Source: Pleodorina starrii (Eukaryota > Chlorophyta > Chlorophyceae > Chlamydomonadales > Volvocaceae). Taken from it: DNA of 64,000 nucleotides. Made by a program: the position numbers and the translations under genes. This document shows, piece by piece, positions 24,109 to 32,761 of this stretch. Every line of letters starts with the position of its first letter. The stretch's first letter is position 1. A model generated the notes under the pieces. That model had not been told where the DNA came from. It ran no database searches and saw nothing but the letters and a program-made list of their open reading frames with translations. The stretch is taken from assembly GCA_030267565.1 (NCBI GenBank), contig BRXU01000006.1, positions 732,001-796,000 on the forward strand. Reading direction: 5' to 3'.

Positions 24109-24293
24109 CGTCCGGAGGTGTACAAGACTCATCATACAGTCATCAGCACCGTCCAGCTGGCCCCGTGCAGTCGCCCAGAAGCCTGGCACGCTAGCTACTC
24201 AGCAGAAGTGGCAGCATCAGTGGAGCCGCCAGACAACCTGTGTGTCCCATGTCCCGAGTCGGGGTTCCTCCGGAATTAAAAAAAAAAAAAAAA
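24109..24293 (+). mobile_element. SINE-A 3' half, plus strand
   Basis: 185 bp from CGTCCGGAGG to poly(A), flanked by AGCC (24105-24108 and 24294-24297), inserted in the Pro-rich part of L-C ORF1. The tRNA-like head is missing. Confidence 0.9.
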
Positions 24294-25858
24294 AGCCGGG
24301 GCTGGGCGTCAGCTGGGGGGGCAGCTCGGGCCCCCCGTCCCCCCCGGGGCCGTGGTGGCCAGCCGTGCCTGTGGGTGGAGCCTGGGGCGGTGGCTGGGTC
24401 AGCGTGGGCCCGCCCCTGGCCGAGGTGGGGTCGAGGGGCTGGTGGTGGCGGGTGAAGGCGTCCGGTTGTCGCCACCACCGCCCGGTGCTGCCGGCCTGGG
24501 GAGATGTGGGGGCTCTGGAGGGGCCCTGCTGCTCCTGGTGGGGGGTCCCACTGGGGCTGCCCTGGTGGGCCCCTGGGGGGGCCGCCAGCGTGGCCGGCTC
24601 AGCCGCGGGAGGGGAGAAGGTGCCGCCGATGGGAGTGGAGTCGGGGCCCCAGCCCTGGGGGTTGGCGCCAACCCCGGCCCGGGGGTATGGGGACAGACGC
24701 CGGTTCTGCGCATCCTGGATGGTCCGCAACACAGCTGGGAGGCTGTTGGGGCCGTCCGGGGCCTCCACCAGCTGGGGTCGGCGCCACCATGCCTGGCCAT
24801 CAGCCATCCCAGGGGAGGAAGGGCTGAGGGCAGCCGAGGCAGGGCTGGGGGCTGGGGGCCCTGATCCCGCCGTGGAGGGGGTGGGTGGGCCAGAGGGATG
24901 GGCCGCCGGCGGCCGGGGAGCCTGGGCTGGTGCGGGCAGGGGGCCCGGGCTGCCGCCTGCTGCCATCACAGCCACCCCCACGGCAGCCGGCCTCCCGAGG
25001 GCCGGGGCGGCTGTTGGTGCGGTCTCGGCGGCTGGGTGAGTGCCGTCCCCTGCTGCTGGTGCGCCGGGCGCCGCCTGCACCGCTGGTGGGGGCCCTGCGG
25101 CGGGCGCTGGTGGTGGTTCGGCCGCGGGAGCTGCTGGTGAGTCGGTCACTGGCGCGTCCCTCATGTCGAACACGGAGATGCGGACAGTGAGCTGGTCGAT
25201 CAAGAACGACCGAGGGAGGGAGAGGAGGTTGGGGTCCGACGGCGGAGCGGCCACGAAGGCGACCAGGTGGGATGCATCAGGCAGGGCGCCTGGCGTACCG
25301 GAGCGGGTCATGCCGTCGCCCAGGACTTCCCCCACAACCAGGTCCTGCCCTTGGGAGGGGGTAGCTGCCAGGCCTGCACAGCTAAGCAAGGCCCCAGTGA
25401 CCCCTTCGAGGGCATAAGTGCCGGGGAGCCCTTTGATGAGGAGCTTGTGGCTGTGCGGTCGGGCCAGGTTGTAGTACGGCTGCACCGCGACTTCGATGGT
25501 CGTCCCCTGGAAATCGACTGGTAACGAGGACCGTCGGAGGAATGCCCCCGCCGCGTTCTCTGCTCGCAGGCCGGGTGCTGGGTTCAGCACCACCCCCCGG
25601 TGGCGCCCTTGGCCGAGGAGGTTGATGGTGACGAAAGTGCCTGGGCTGGCGTTCATGGCGGCCTGGACGGCTGCATTGCACCACGCTTCCCACACCGCTT
25701 CATCGGCCGCCTCCCGGGGGGCGGCGGCCCCTAACATCAGCTTGGGGGCCACCCGGCGGTCGCCGGTGTGCAGCTCAGAGGACAGGGCAGTCCCTGGAAG
25801 CTCCCGCTGGACCTCAGCACGCCAGGCTGGCAGCTGCTGGGCGGGGGCGAGCTCCCAT

Positions 25859-26143
25859 TTTTTTTTTTTTTTGAATTCCGGAGGAACCCGGACTCGGGAC
25901 ATGGGACACACATATGTTGTCTGGCGGCTCCACTGATACTGCCACTTCTGCTGAGTAGCTAGCGTGCCAGGCTTCTGGGCGTCTCCAAGGGCCAGATGGA
26001 AGGGGCTGATGACTGTATGATGAGTCTTGTAAACCTCCGGACGGGACAGGGACAGGGGTGGGTACCCTCCTTGCTCATCACACCCCGGGCAATGGTCACT
26101 GGCTGGTTTCGATCCCGGGATCCCGGGGGGAATTGCAAGGTTT
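25859..26143 (-). mobile_element. SINE-A, 5'-truncated, minus strand
   Basis: 285 bp, poly(T) then GAATTCCGGAGG through to CAAGGTTT, flanked by CCCAT (25854-25858 and 26144-26148). Inserted near the N-terminal end of L-C ORF1. Confidence 0.9.
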
Positions 26144-26336
26144 CCCATGAGGTGGTGGCGCCCCCCGGGGCCTGCTTGTGAGCCCGGACTGAAGCTGGCA
26201 GGCTGGCCGTGAGGGAGGCCGCATACCGAGCGGACCGGGGGAGCTGACCGGTGGAGGCCGCACAGCGTGGGGGACCCTGGGGGGCGGCGTGCAAAGCTGC
26301 CACCGGCAGTCTGCGAGGCCGTGGGCCAACAAACAT

Positions 26337-26431
26337 GAGGGCGGGCTGTTGCTGATGCTGTTGCTGATGCTGAACTGGCTGTTGCTGCTGCTGCGGCGTG
26401 CTGATGTTGATACTGCTGTTGCTGGTGTTGC

Positions 26432-26466
<35 letters not shown>

Positions 26467-27205
26467 GTTCTGCTGCTGAAGCTGCTGCTGTAGAGCCCCC
26501 AACTCTGCTGCTAGGGGCCCGTCCCAGGAGAGCAGGCGGGGGACTTGCACTCCTCCCTGCCTGCACCCTGGCTCTGCGGGAGCTCCTCGAGCGCCTGAGG
26601 CCGTCTGGTCGGTCTGTACTGAGCTGCAGAGCAGCTGAGCTGGACAGGGCAGCAAGGGCACACCGCACAGGCAAAGCACCCCACCTGCACCCCGAAGCCC
26701 ACCCCTGCACCCACAGGGCACCCCAGGCACGAAGCAGCACCCACCTACACAACAAGAGCAAGCCTCACCCCACCGAGGACAAGCCACCCAAAGCAGGCAG
26801 AGGAAGAACCCCTCGCCGGGCAGCCAAGACACCCACCAACGGAAGAAACCAACCCCGCACGGAAGAAACCAACCCCTGGCCCTGCCAGAAACCGACCGCC
26901 AGGCCTGAAGATGTCAAAGGAAACTCCACAGGCCGCTAGGCTCCAAGCGCGGGCTCCACGGAAGTCGTCCAGCACCACAGCTCCACGATGTCGTCCACCA
27001 CGAGCGACCGGAAGGCCAACCGCGCAAGACGCCCGAGAAAACGTCGCTAAAAAGAGGCTTAGCTGCAAGCTTTCGCAGCGCCGGCTTGGCGCCGCGTCAG
27101 GCTGGAAGCACGAGGATGATTGCTGCGCTCGCCGAGGGCGCACTCCGAGAAGACGCGCAATCCGCACGCCCAGTTCCACGAAAAGAAGAAGGAGAAGAAC
27201 AAAGA
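26337..27205 (-). other. L-C 5' leader (5'UTR)
   Basis: Matches 41675-42850 (less its SINE) in L-E and 62240-63105 in L-F. Next to the ORF1 start is a CAG/CAA-rich stretch (about 26340-26500) that reads as poly-Gln in a frame different from ORF1; it precedes the first in-frame ATG and is not called as protein. Presumably it holds the internal promoter, but no specific element can be pointed to. Confidence 0.6.
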
Positions 27206-27466
27206 CGCTCTCACCCCGAGCAATGTGCACCACGTTACCTTCCCGGAACTGGTCATTCTTGCGCTTGGCAATAAAGACGGCTGCATGCGTAGCGTGCAAC
27301 TGCACGTCTCGCACTAGCAACCCTGCCGCGTCATCGTACCGGAAGAAGCCAGCGAAACACAGGGCCGTGTACGCTGCGAGCATGACGCTCCACACGGGGG
27401 CGCCAGCAAAGGCCAACAACCGGACAACTGACACGATTGCCTCGAGGGTCAGGGGCTCCTCCACAG
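27206..27466 (-). pseudogene. Tyrosine recombinase fragment joined to L-C
   Basis: Encodes the first part of the recombinase domain seen in the array (EPLTLEAIVSVVRLLAFAGA through the catalytic Arg in FFRYDDAAGL to ARGESV), then changes abruptly to LINE 5' leader at 27205/27206. The remaining catalytic residues are missing. It ends in CCACAG followed by the LINE segment of array unit 1. Confidence 0.8.
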
Positions 27467-27595
27467 GTAGTCCAGTGCCGGCTGGAGGCGATTGCTGACG
27501 GCCTTGCAGACAAGCTTGTAGTCGCATTGGAGCAGGGTGATGGGCCGGTAGCTGCTCAGGCTGGGCCGGGGCAGGCCTTTGCCTTTGTAGATGAG

Positions 27596-27787
27596 TAGTT
27601 GCCTTACCGCTTGAAGACGGGGATGGAGTCGGGTACCTGCGAGCAGAAGAGTATGCTTGCTTCCGTGGGAGGAGGCGAGCCTGGTAACCGATACTTCAAT
27701 AATCGCCGCAGGGGCAAGCGGAGAGGGAAACAGCCTCGCTCCACGATTACATGTTGGGGTGGGAGAGAGGGGAGGCGCGGGGTCCCG
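27596..27787 (-). other. 3' flank of the recombinase gene (unit 1)
   Basis: About 190 bp of non-coding DNA between the recombinase stop and the LINE segment, repeated at 28564-28755 and 29532-29723. It should be the region downstream of the recombinase gene in the source element. No inverted terminal repeat can be recognised in this short piece. Confidence 0.5.
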
Positions 27788-28434
27788 CTAGTACCCCAGG
27801 GCCTTCGATACCTTGAGCTTCGTGCCTACGCTATCGGCCAGGTATACCAGCATGGCCTCACGTGACCGCCAGCCCCCGTGGGCTTGAAATAACCGCTCAT
27901 CCACACCCTGCTCGGCAGCCGCCGTCGCGCCACCCGACCGTAAGCTGTGCAGGCCAAACATGGCCTGCGCTTCCCCGTGCGTGACACCCATCACCTTCGC
28001 CACGGCTTTCAGCACGTGATACCGTGCCTGCGAATAGCCGATCGCGCGCCCATCCAGCGCCGAGGTCTTCCCGGCGCGGGCGGCTTGACCGTTAAAACCC
28101 TGAAAAAGCGGCTGGTTAGCCTGCGGGCCCGACAGCTTCAGGTACCTCTCCAGAAGGCCCACCGGGCAGGCCACGCTCTCACCCCGAGCAATGTGCACCA
28201 CGTTACCTTCCCGGAACTGGTCATTCTTGCGCTTGGCAATAAAGACGGCTGCATGCGTAGCGTGCAACTGCACGTCTCGCACTAGCAACCCTGCCGCGTC
28301 ATCGTACCGGAAGAAGCCAGCGAAACACAGGGCCGTGTACGCTGCGAGCATGACGCTCCACACGGGGGCGCCAGCAAAGGCCAACAACCGGACAACTGAC
28401 ACGATTGCCTCGAGGGTCAGGGGCTCCTCCACAG
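27788..28434 (-). pseudogene. Tyrosine recombinase catalytic domain (unit 1), N-terminally truncated
   Basis: The frame extends into antisense LINE sequence to give a 235-codon ORF, but the recombinase starts at VEEPLTLEA. All catalytic positions are visible in that ORF: R63 (FFRYDDAAGL), K89 (IAKRKNDQ), H183-x-x-R186 (HSLRSGG), H206/W209 (AHGGW) and Y218 (MLVYLAD). This is the tyrosine-recombinase type used by DIRS-like retrotransposons to integrate a circular copy. The N-terminal core-binding region is missing; its counterpart is at 45963-46305. Confidence 0.85.
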
Positions 28435-28755
28435 GTAGTCCAGTGCCGGCTGGAGGCGATTGCTGACGGCCTTGCAGACAAGCTTGTAGTCGCATTGGAG
28501 CAGGGTGATGGGCCGGTAGCTGCTCAGGCTGGGCCGGGGCAGGCCTTTGCCTTTGTAGATGAGTAGTTGCCTTACCGCTTGAAGACGGGGATGGAGTCGG
28601 GTACCTGCGAGCAGAAGAGTATGCTTGCTTCCGTGGGAGGAGGCGAGCCTGGTAACCGATACTTCAATAATCGCCGCAGGGGCAAGCGGAGAGGGAAACA
28701 GCCTCGCTCCACGATTACATGTTGGGGTGGGAGAGAGGGGAGGCGCGGGGTCCCG

Positions 28756-29402
28756 CTAGTACCCCAGGGCCTTCGATACCTTGAGCTTCGTGCCTACGCT
28801 ATCGGCCAGGTATACCAGCATGGCCTCACGTGACCGCCAGCCCCCGTGGGCTTGAAATAACCGCTCATCCACACCCTGCTCGGCAGCCGCCGTCGCGCCA
28901 CCCGACCGTAAGCTGTGCAGGCCAAACATGGCCTGCGCTTCCCCGTGCGTGACACCCATCACCTTCGCCACGGCTTTCAGCACGTGATACCGTGCCTGCG
29001 AATAGCCGATCGCGCGCCCATCCAGCGCCGAGGTCTTCCCGGCGCGGGCGGCTTGACCGTTAAAACCCTGAAAAAGCGGCTGGTTAGCCTGCGGGCCCGA
29101 CAGCTTCAGGTACCTCTCCAGAAGGCCCACCGGGCAGGCCACGCTCTCACCCCGAGCAATGTGCACCACGTTACCTTCCCGGAACTGGTCATTCTTGCGC
29201 TTGGCAATAAAGACGGCTGCATGCGTAGCGTGCAACTGCACGTCTCGCACTAGCAACCCTGCCGCGTCATCGTACCGGAAGAAGCCAGCGAAACACAGGG
29301 CCGTGTACGCTGCGAGCATGACGCTCCACACGGGGGCGCCAGCAAAGGCCAACAACCGGACAACTGACACGATTGCCTCGAGGGTCAGGGGCTCCTCCAC
29401 AG
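28756..29402 (-). pseudogene. Tyrosine recombinase catalytic domain (unit 2)
   Basis: Same protein as in unit 1, with all catalytic residues and the same chimeric beginning in LINE antisense sequence. No coding difference from unit 1 was noticed. Confidence 0.85.
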
Positions 29403-29723
29403 GTAGTCCAGTGCCGGCTGGAGGCGATTGCTGACGGCCTTGCAGACAAGCTTGTAGTCGCATTGGAGCAGGGTGATGGGCCGGTAGCTGCTCAGGCTGG
29501 GCCGGGGCAGGCCTTTGCCTTTGTAGATGAGTAGTTGCCTTACCGCTTGAAGACGGGGATGGAGTCGGGTACCTGCGAGCAGAAGAGTATGCTTGCTTCC
29601 GTGGGAGGAGGCGAGCCTGGTAACCGATACTTCAATAATCGCCGCAGGGGCAAGCGGAGAGGGAAACAGCCTCGCTCCACGATTACATGTTGGGGTGGGA
29701 GAGAGGGGAGGCGCGGGGTCCCG

Positions 29724-30370
29724 CTAGTACCCCAGGGCCTTCGATACCTTGAGCTTCGTGCCTACGCTATCGGCCAGGTATACCAGCATGGCCTCACGTG
29801 ACCGCCAGCCCCCGTGGGCTTGAAATAACCGCTCATCCACACCCTGCTCGGCAGCCGCCGTCGCGCCACCCGACCGTAAGCTGTGCAGGCCAAACATGGC
29901 CTGCGCTTCCCCGTGCGTGACACCCATCACCTTCGCCACGGCTTTCAGCACGTGATACCGTGCCTGCGAATAGCCGATCGCGCGCCCATCCAGCGCCGAG
30001 GTCTTCCCGGCGCGGGCGGCTTGACCGTTAAAACCCTGAAAAAGCGGCTGGTTAGCCTGCGGGCCCGACAGCTTCAGGTACCTCTCCAGAAGGCCCACCG
30101 GGCAGGCCACGCTCTCACCCCGAGCAATGTGCACCACGTTACCTTCCCGGAACTGGTCATTCTTGCGCTTGGCAATAAAGACGGCTGCATGCGTAGCGTG
30201 CAACTGCACGTCTCGCACTAGCAACCCTGCCGCGTCATCGTACCGGAAGAAGCCAGCGAAACACAGGGCCGTGTACGCTGCGAGCATGACGCTCCACACG
30301 GGGGCGCCAGCAAAGGCCAACAACCGGACAACTGACACGATTGCCTCGAGGGTCAGGGGCTCCTCCACAG
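29724..30370 (-). pseudogene. Tyrosine recombinase catalytic domain (unit 3)
   Basis: Third copy. Here the LINE sequence beyond 30371 continues into the body of L-B, so the frame fuses to a longer antisense LINE stretch (ORF to 30623). Confidence 0.85.
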
Positions 30371-30950
30371 GTAGTCCAGTGCCGGCTGGAGGCGATTGCT
30401 GACGGCCTTGCAGACAAGCTTGTAGTCGCATTGGAGCAGGGTGATGGGCCGGTAGCTGCTCAGGCTGGGCCGGGGCAGGCCTTTGCCTTTGTAGATGAGA
30501 GTGATGACCCCTTCGCGCCAGCTGAGCGGCAGGGAGTCGGCAGCTGTGTCCCCGGACTCCACGGATCCCTGGGTGAAGGCTGCATTGGCTGCGGCGAGCA
30601 GCAGCGGGCCCAGCAGCGGCCACAGCACCCGGTACACCTCATAAGGCAGGCCGTCCGAGCCAGGGGCGGTGCCATTCAGACAGGACGACAGAGCAGCTGC
30701 AAGTTCGTCCAGCTGCAGCTCGCCGGCAGCTGGGGCTGCGTCGGCAGCTTCCCGGAGGGGCTGGGGGAGCCGGCGGCGGAGGTGCTGTAGGAGCTGGTCT
30801 TGGGCTGTCAGCAGGTCCACCTGCTCCACCCGGAACAGACCCGTGGGGCTGTCACTGCTGTACATGGCGTGGGCCGCAGCTGTTATAGCGGCGGCCGCAC
30901 CCGGGTCACTGAGTGGAACCGGGAGGGGCTGACCCGGGACTGAGAGGTGG

Positions 30951-30984
30951 TTTTTTTTTTTTTTTTTTAATTCCGGAGGAACCC
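30951..30984 (-). mobile_element. SINE-A 3'-end scrap (L-B copy)
   Basis: Same insertion, same position and same breakpoints as 11158-11193 in L-A. Confidence 0.8.
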
Positions 30985-31130
30985 GGGGTGACTGGCTCCC
31001 GGGTGCGCACCTCACGTCCGAGCTGGTGGAACCAGCCGGTACCCTTGTCGCCATGCTGCGTGTACGCGGCGTCCAGCGCCGCTGTGCGGCGGATGGCGGC
31101 CTGTTTGACTGCCGTGGTGAGCTGGCTGCA

Positions 31131-31175
31131 GGCCTGTGCTGCCAGGGCCTGTGCTGCCAGGGCCTGTGCTGCCAG
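31131..31175. repeat. 15-bp triplication at a SINE 5' junction
   Basis: GGCCTGTGCTGCCAG occurs three times (31131, 31146, 31161) directly before the SINE head. Other LINE copies have it once, so the two extra copies arose with or after the SINE insertion. Confidence 0.85.
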
Positions 31176-31584
31176 GTAAGTTCTACACCGAAAGTTAAGG
31201 CACTGCTTTCGGCCCGGGTGACCCGGGTTCAAGTCCCATCAAGGACATTTGGAACTTACCTGCACCCCACAGAAGCAGGCAATGGTTCATTGGCTGGCAA
31301 CAGGGAAACCTTGCAATTCCCCCCGGGATCCCGGGATCGAAACCAGTCAGTGACCATTACCCGGGGTGTGATGAGAAAGGAGGGTGCCCACCCCTGTCCC
31401 TGTCCCGTCCGGAGGTTTACAAGACTCATCATACAGTCATCAGCACCGTCCAGCTGGCCCCGTGGAGTCGCCCAGAAGCCTGGCACGCTAGCTACTCAGC
31501 AGAAGTGGCAGCATCAGTGGAGCCGCCAGACACCATGTGTGTCCCATGTCCCGAGTCGGGGTTCCTCCGGAATTAAAAAAAAAA
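31176..31584 (+). mobile_element. SINE-A, full length, plus strand (reference copy)
   Basis: The first 85 nt (31176-31260) look like a class II tRNA: the ends GGTAAGTTC and GAACTTACC are complementary like an acceptor stem, GTTAAGGC resembles the A-box side of tRNA-Ser/Leu, and GGTTCAAGTCC (31226-31236) is a perfect B-box. About 310 bp of unrelated body follow, then CCGGAATT and poly(A). The last bases do not match the LINE 3' end, so it would depend on the poly(A) only, as SINEs mobilised by L1-type enzymes do. Confidence 0.9.
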
Positions 31585-32649
31585 GGGCGCCGGCGTCGGG
31601 CCCGGGCACAGCATGCTGCATGGCTGCCAGGGCTGCACACGCAGCGTGTTTGGCCGCCTTCAGGCTGGCGGCCTGGTCCTTCAGGTGCTGTCTGTGGAGG
31701 TGATCGGCTGCACTGCGCAGGCGACCTTTCAGACATTCCCACACCTCGCGCGGGTCAGCAGCGGCGTCTTGCTGCTGGACGGCCTGGATTGCCAGCTCCA
31801 CTGTCGACTGCAGGCGGGGCAGCAGGCCGGGGTGGTACAGCAGGTACGTGGGGAACGCCCAGCTGCTGCGGCCGAGGGTGGGGAGCCCTGGCAGCGCCAG
31901 CTCCAAGAGCACCCCATGATGATCCCCCGGGGCGCCTGGCACCACCCGAACAGCTGTCACGTACTGCTGCAGAGGTTGGCTAATGAGCCAGCGGTCCAGG
32001 CGTGCCACCGGCGGTCTGGTGGGTGATGCCGGGTGAGTGAAGCCCCCCCCCACGCCAGAAGACAGCCAGGGGTCGACCAGATTGGCCCCGTTGACCAGGG
32101 CCTGCAGTGCAGGCCTCCCGCCGGCCCGATGGGCAGACGGTTGGGCCTCGTCACCCGCATGCAGGACGCAGTTAAGGTCGCCTCCAAGCAGAATGTGGCG
32201 GTCGGTCTCGAGGTATGGCTGCAGGCTTTGGAAGAACTCTGGGCGGCTGGCGGCCACCGACGGGGTGTAGATGCATAGGAGGCGGAGGCGAAGGTGGAGG
32301 ATATCCCAGTCCCAGCAGCAGACACGGCCGGCTGTGTCCGAGGTGTACGGGTGCTGCACACAGCCCGGCAGGCTGATCCCTGGCCGCGCCAGGATGGCTG
32401 CCCCACAGCTGAGGTCCGTCCCCGGGCTGTAACCCCACTTGCCCCACCAGGGGGCCCCCGGGCCGCTGCCTCGTTGTAAAACTGACTGAAGTGCTGCTTT
32501 GCTGCCCGGTTTCGCCTCCTGTACGAAGGTGACATCCGGGTTGCCTGCGACCTGCTGCTGGTAGCAGAGCAGCCTGGAGGCTCGCGCCCGCCCAAGCCCA
32601 TTGGCGTTTACGGTCAGGAGCTTGAAGGTGGGCGCGGTCCCGTCGGTCC

Positions 32650-32761
32650 TCATGGCTGCGCGCCACACGCCGCCCGTCGGGAGGGGCGGCCGTCGTGGCG
32701 GGCGAGTTGAGCTCGGGCCTGCTGCAGTTGGCCCAGAGCAGCGACGATGAAGGAGCGCACG
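32650..32761 (-). pseudogene. L-B ORF1, C-terminal end
   Basis: Last 37 or so codons of ORF1 (...SFIVAALGQLQQARAQLARH), cut at 32761 by the 3' end of L-D. Confidence 0.75.

Larger units (their letters stand above)
23353..26336 (-). pseudogene. L-C ORF1, intact apart from two nested SINEs
   Basis: 834 codons after removal of the SINEs at 24109-24293 and 25859-26143. The first in-frame ATG is at 26336 (MFVGPRPRRLPVAALHAAP). The N-terminal third has ordered segments, including PYYNLARPHSHKLLIKGLPG and LPRSFLIDQLTVRISVFD, which might be an RRM-like fold as in plant L1 ORF1; this is a guess from pattern. The middle is Pro/Ala/Gly-rich and the C-terminal 200 residues are more ordered. I see no CCHC knuckle. 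The family role would be RNA binding and RNP assembly for retrotransposition. Confidence 0.75.
16113..27205 (-). mobile_element. LINE copy L-C, nearly full length, minus strand
   Basis: Poly(T) 16112-16129, conserved terminus, TTACA at 16142-16146, 3'UTR to 17581 (minisatellite about 16392-16590), ORF2 17582-23356, ORF1 23353-26336 and 5' leader 26337-27205. It lacks only the outermost leader found in L-E and L-F. Nested inside are LINE pieces 19876-20076 and 20358-21092 and SINEs 24109-24293 and 25859-26143. Removing these with one copy of each target duplication gives ORF2 = 4,830 bp and ORF1 = 2,505 bp, both whole numbers of codons, so the copy appears coding-intact before the nested hits. 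At 27205/27206 it joins recombinase DNA directly. Confidence 0.85.
27467..30370. repeat. Tandem array: three 968-bp LINE/recombinase chimeric units
   Basis: Units 27467-28434, 28435-29402 and 29403-30370. Each consists of 129 bp of LINE ORF2 (RT region, GTAGTCCAG to GTAGATGAG) plus 839 bp holding the 3' flank and C-terminal recombinase domain of a DIRS-like element. The three units look identical by eye. To the left is a partial fourth recombinase piece; to the right the LINE ORF2 of L-B continues from 30371 with the bases that directly follow the 129-bp segment. Confidence 0.9.
30371..32653 (-). pseudogene. L-B ORF2 fragment 2 (endonuclease to RT)
   Basis: Holds the ORF2 N-terminal half: ATG at 32653, endonuclease (VNANGL, VQEAK, GGDLNC), the linker, and the first RT motifs (ITLIYKGKG, RPITLLQ). 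It is broken by SINE pieces 30951-30984 and 31176-31584 and by an in-frame CAG insertion near 30811 not seen elsewhere. Confidence 0.75.
14179..32761 (-). mobile_element. LINE copy L-B, split by L-C and the 968-bp array
   Basis: Pieces in order: 14179-16111 (ORF2 C-terminal part back to the RT), then, beyond the L-C insertion, 27467-27595 repeated in the tandem array, and 30371-32761 (rest of RT, endonuclease, ORF1 end). It starts abruptly in ORF2 fused to ORF1 of L-A, the geometry of a tandem duplication of about 5.6 kb (8587-14178 as template). Shared scraps at 11158/30951 and 11355/31176 support this. It is cut at 32761 by the 3' end of L-D. Confidence 0.7.

Noticed and set aside
26340..26500. 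Poly-Gln tract that could suggest a Gln-rich protein
   Set aside because: It lies in a different frame from ORF1 and before the first in-frame ATG; best explained as CAG-rich 5' leader.
27467..30370. CRISPR-like or satellite-DNA array
   Set aside because: Unit is 968 bp, holds coding sequence of two transposon families, has no short repeats with spacers and only three units.
31176..31260. Possible functional tRNA gene
   Set aside because: Followed by a SINE body and poly(A); the same head recurs at another copy; A-box diverged and no proper anticodon arm could be placed.
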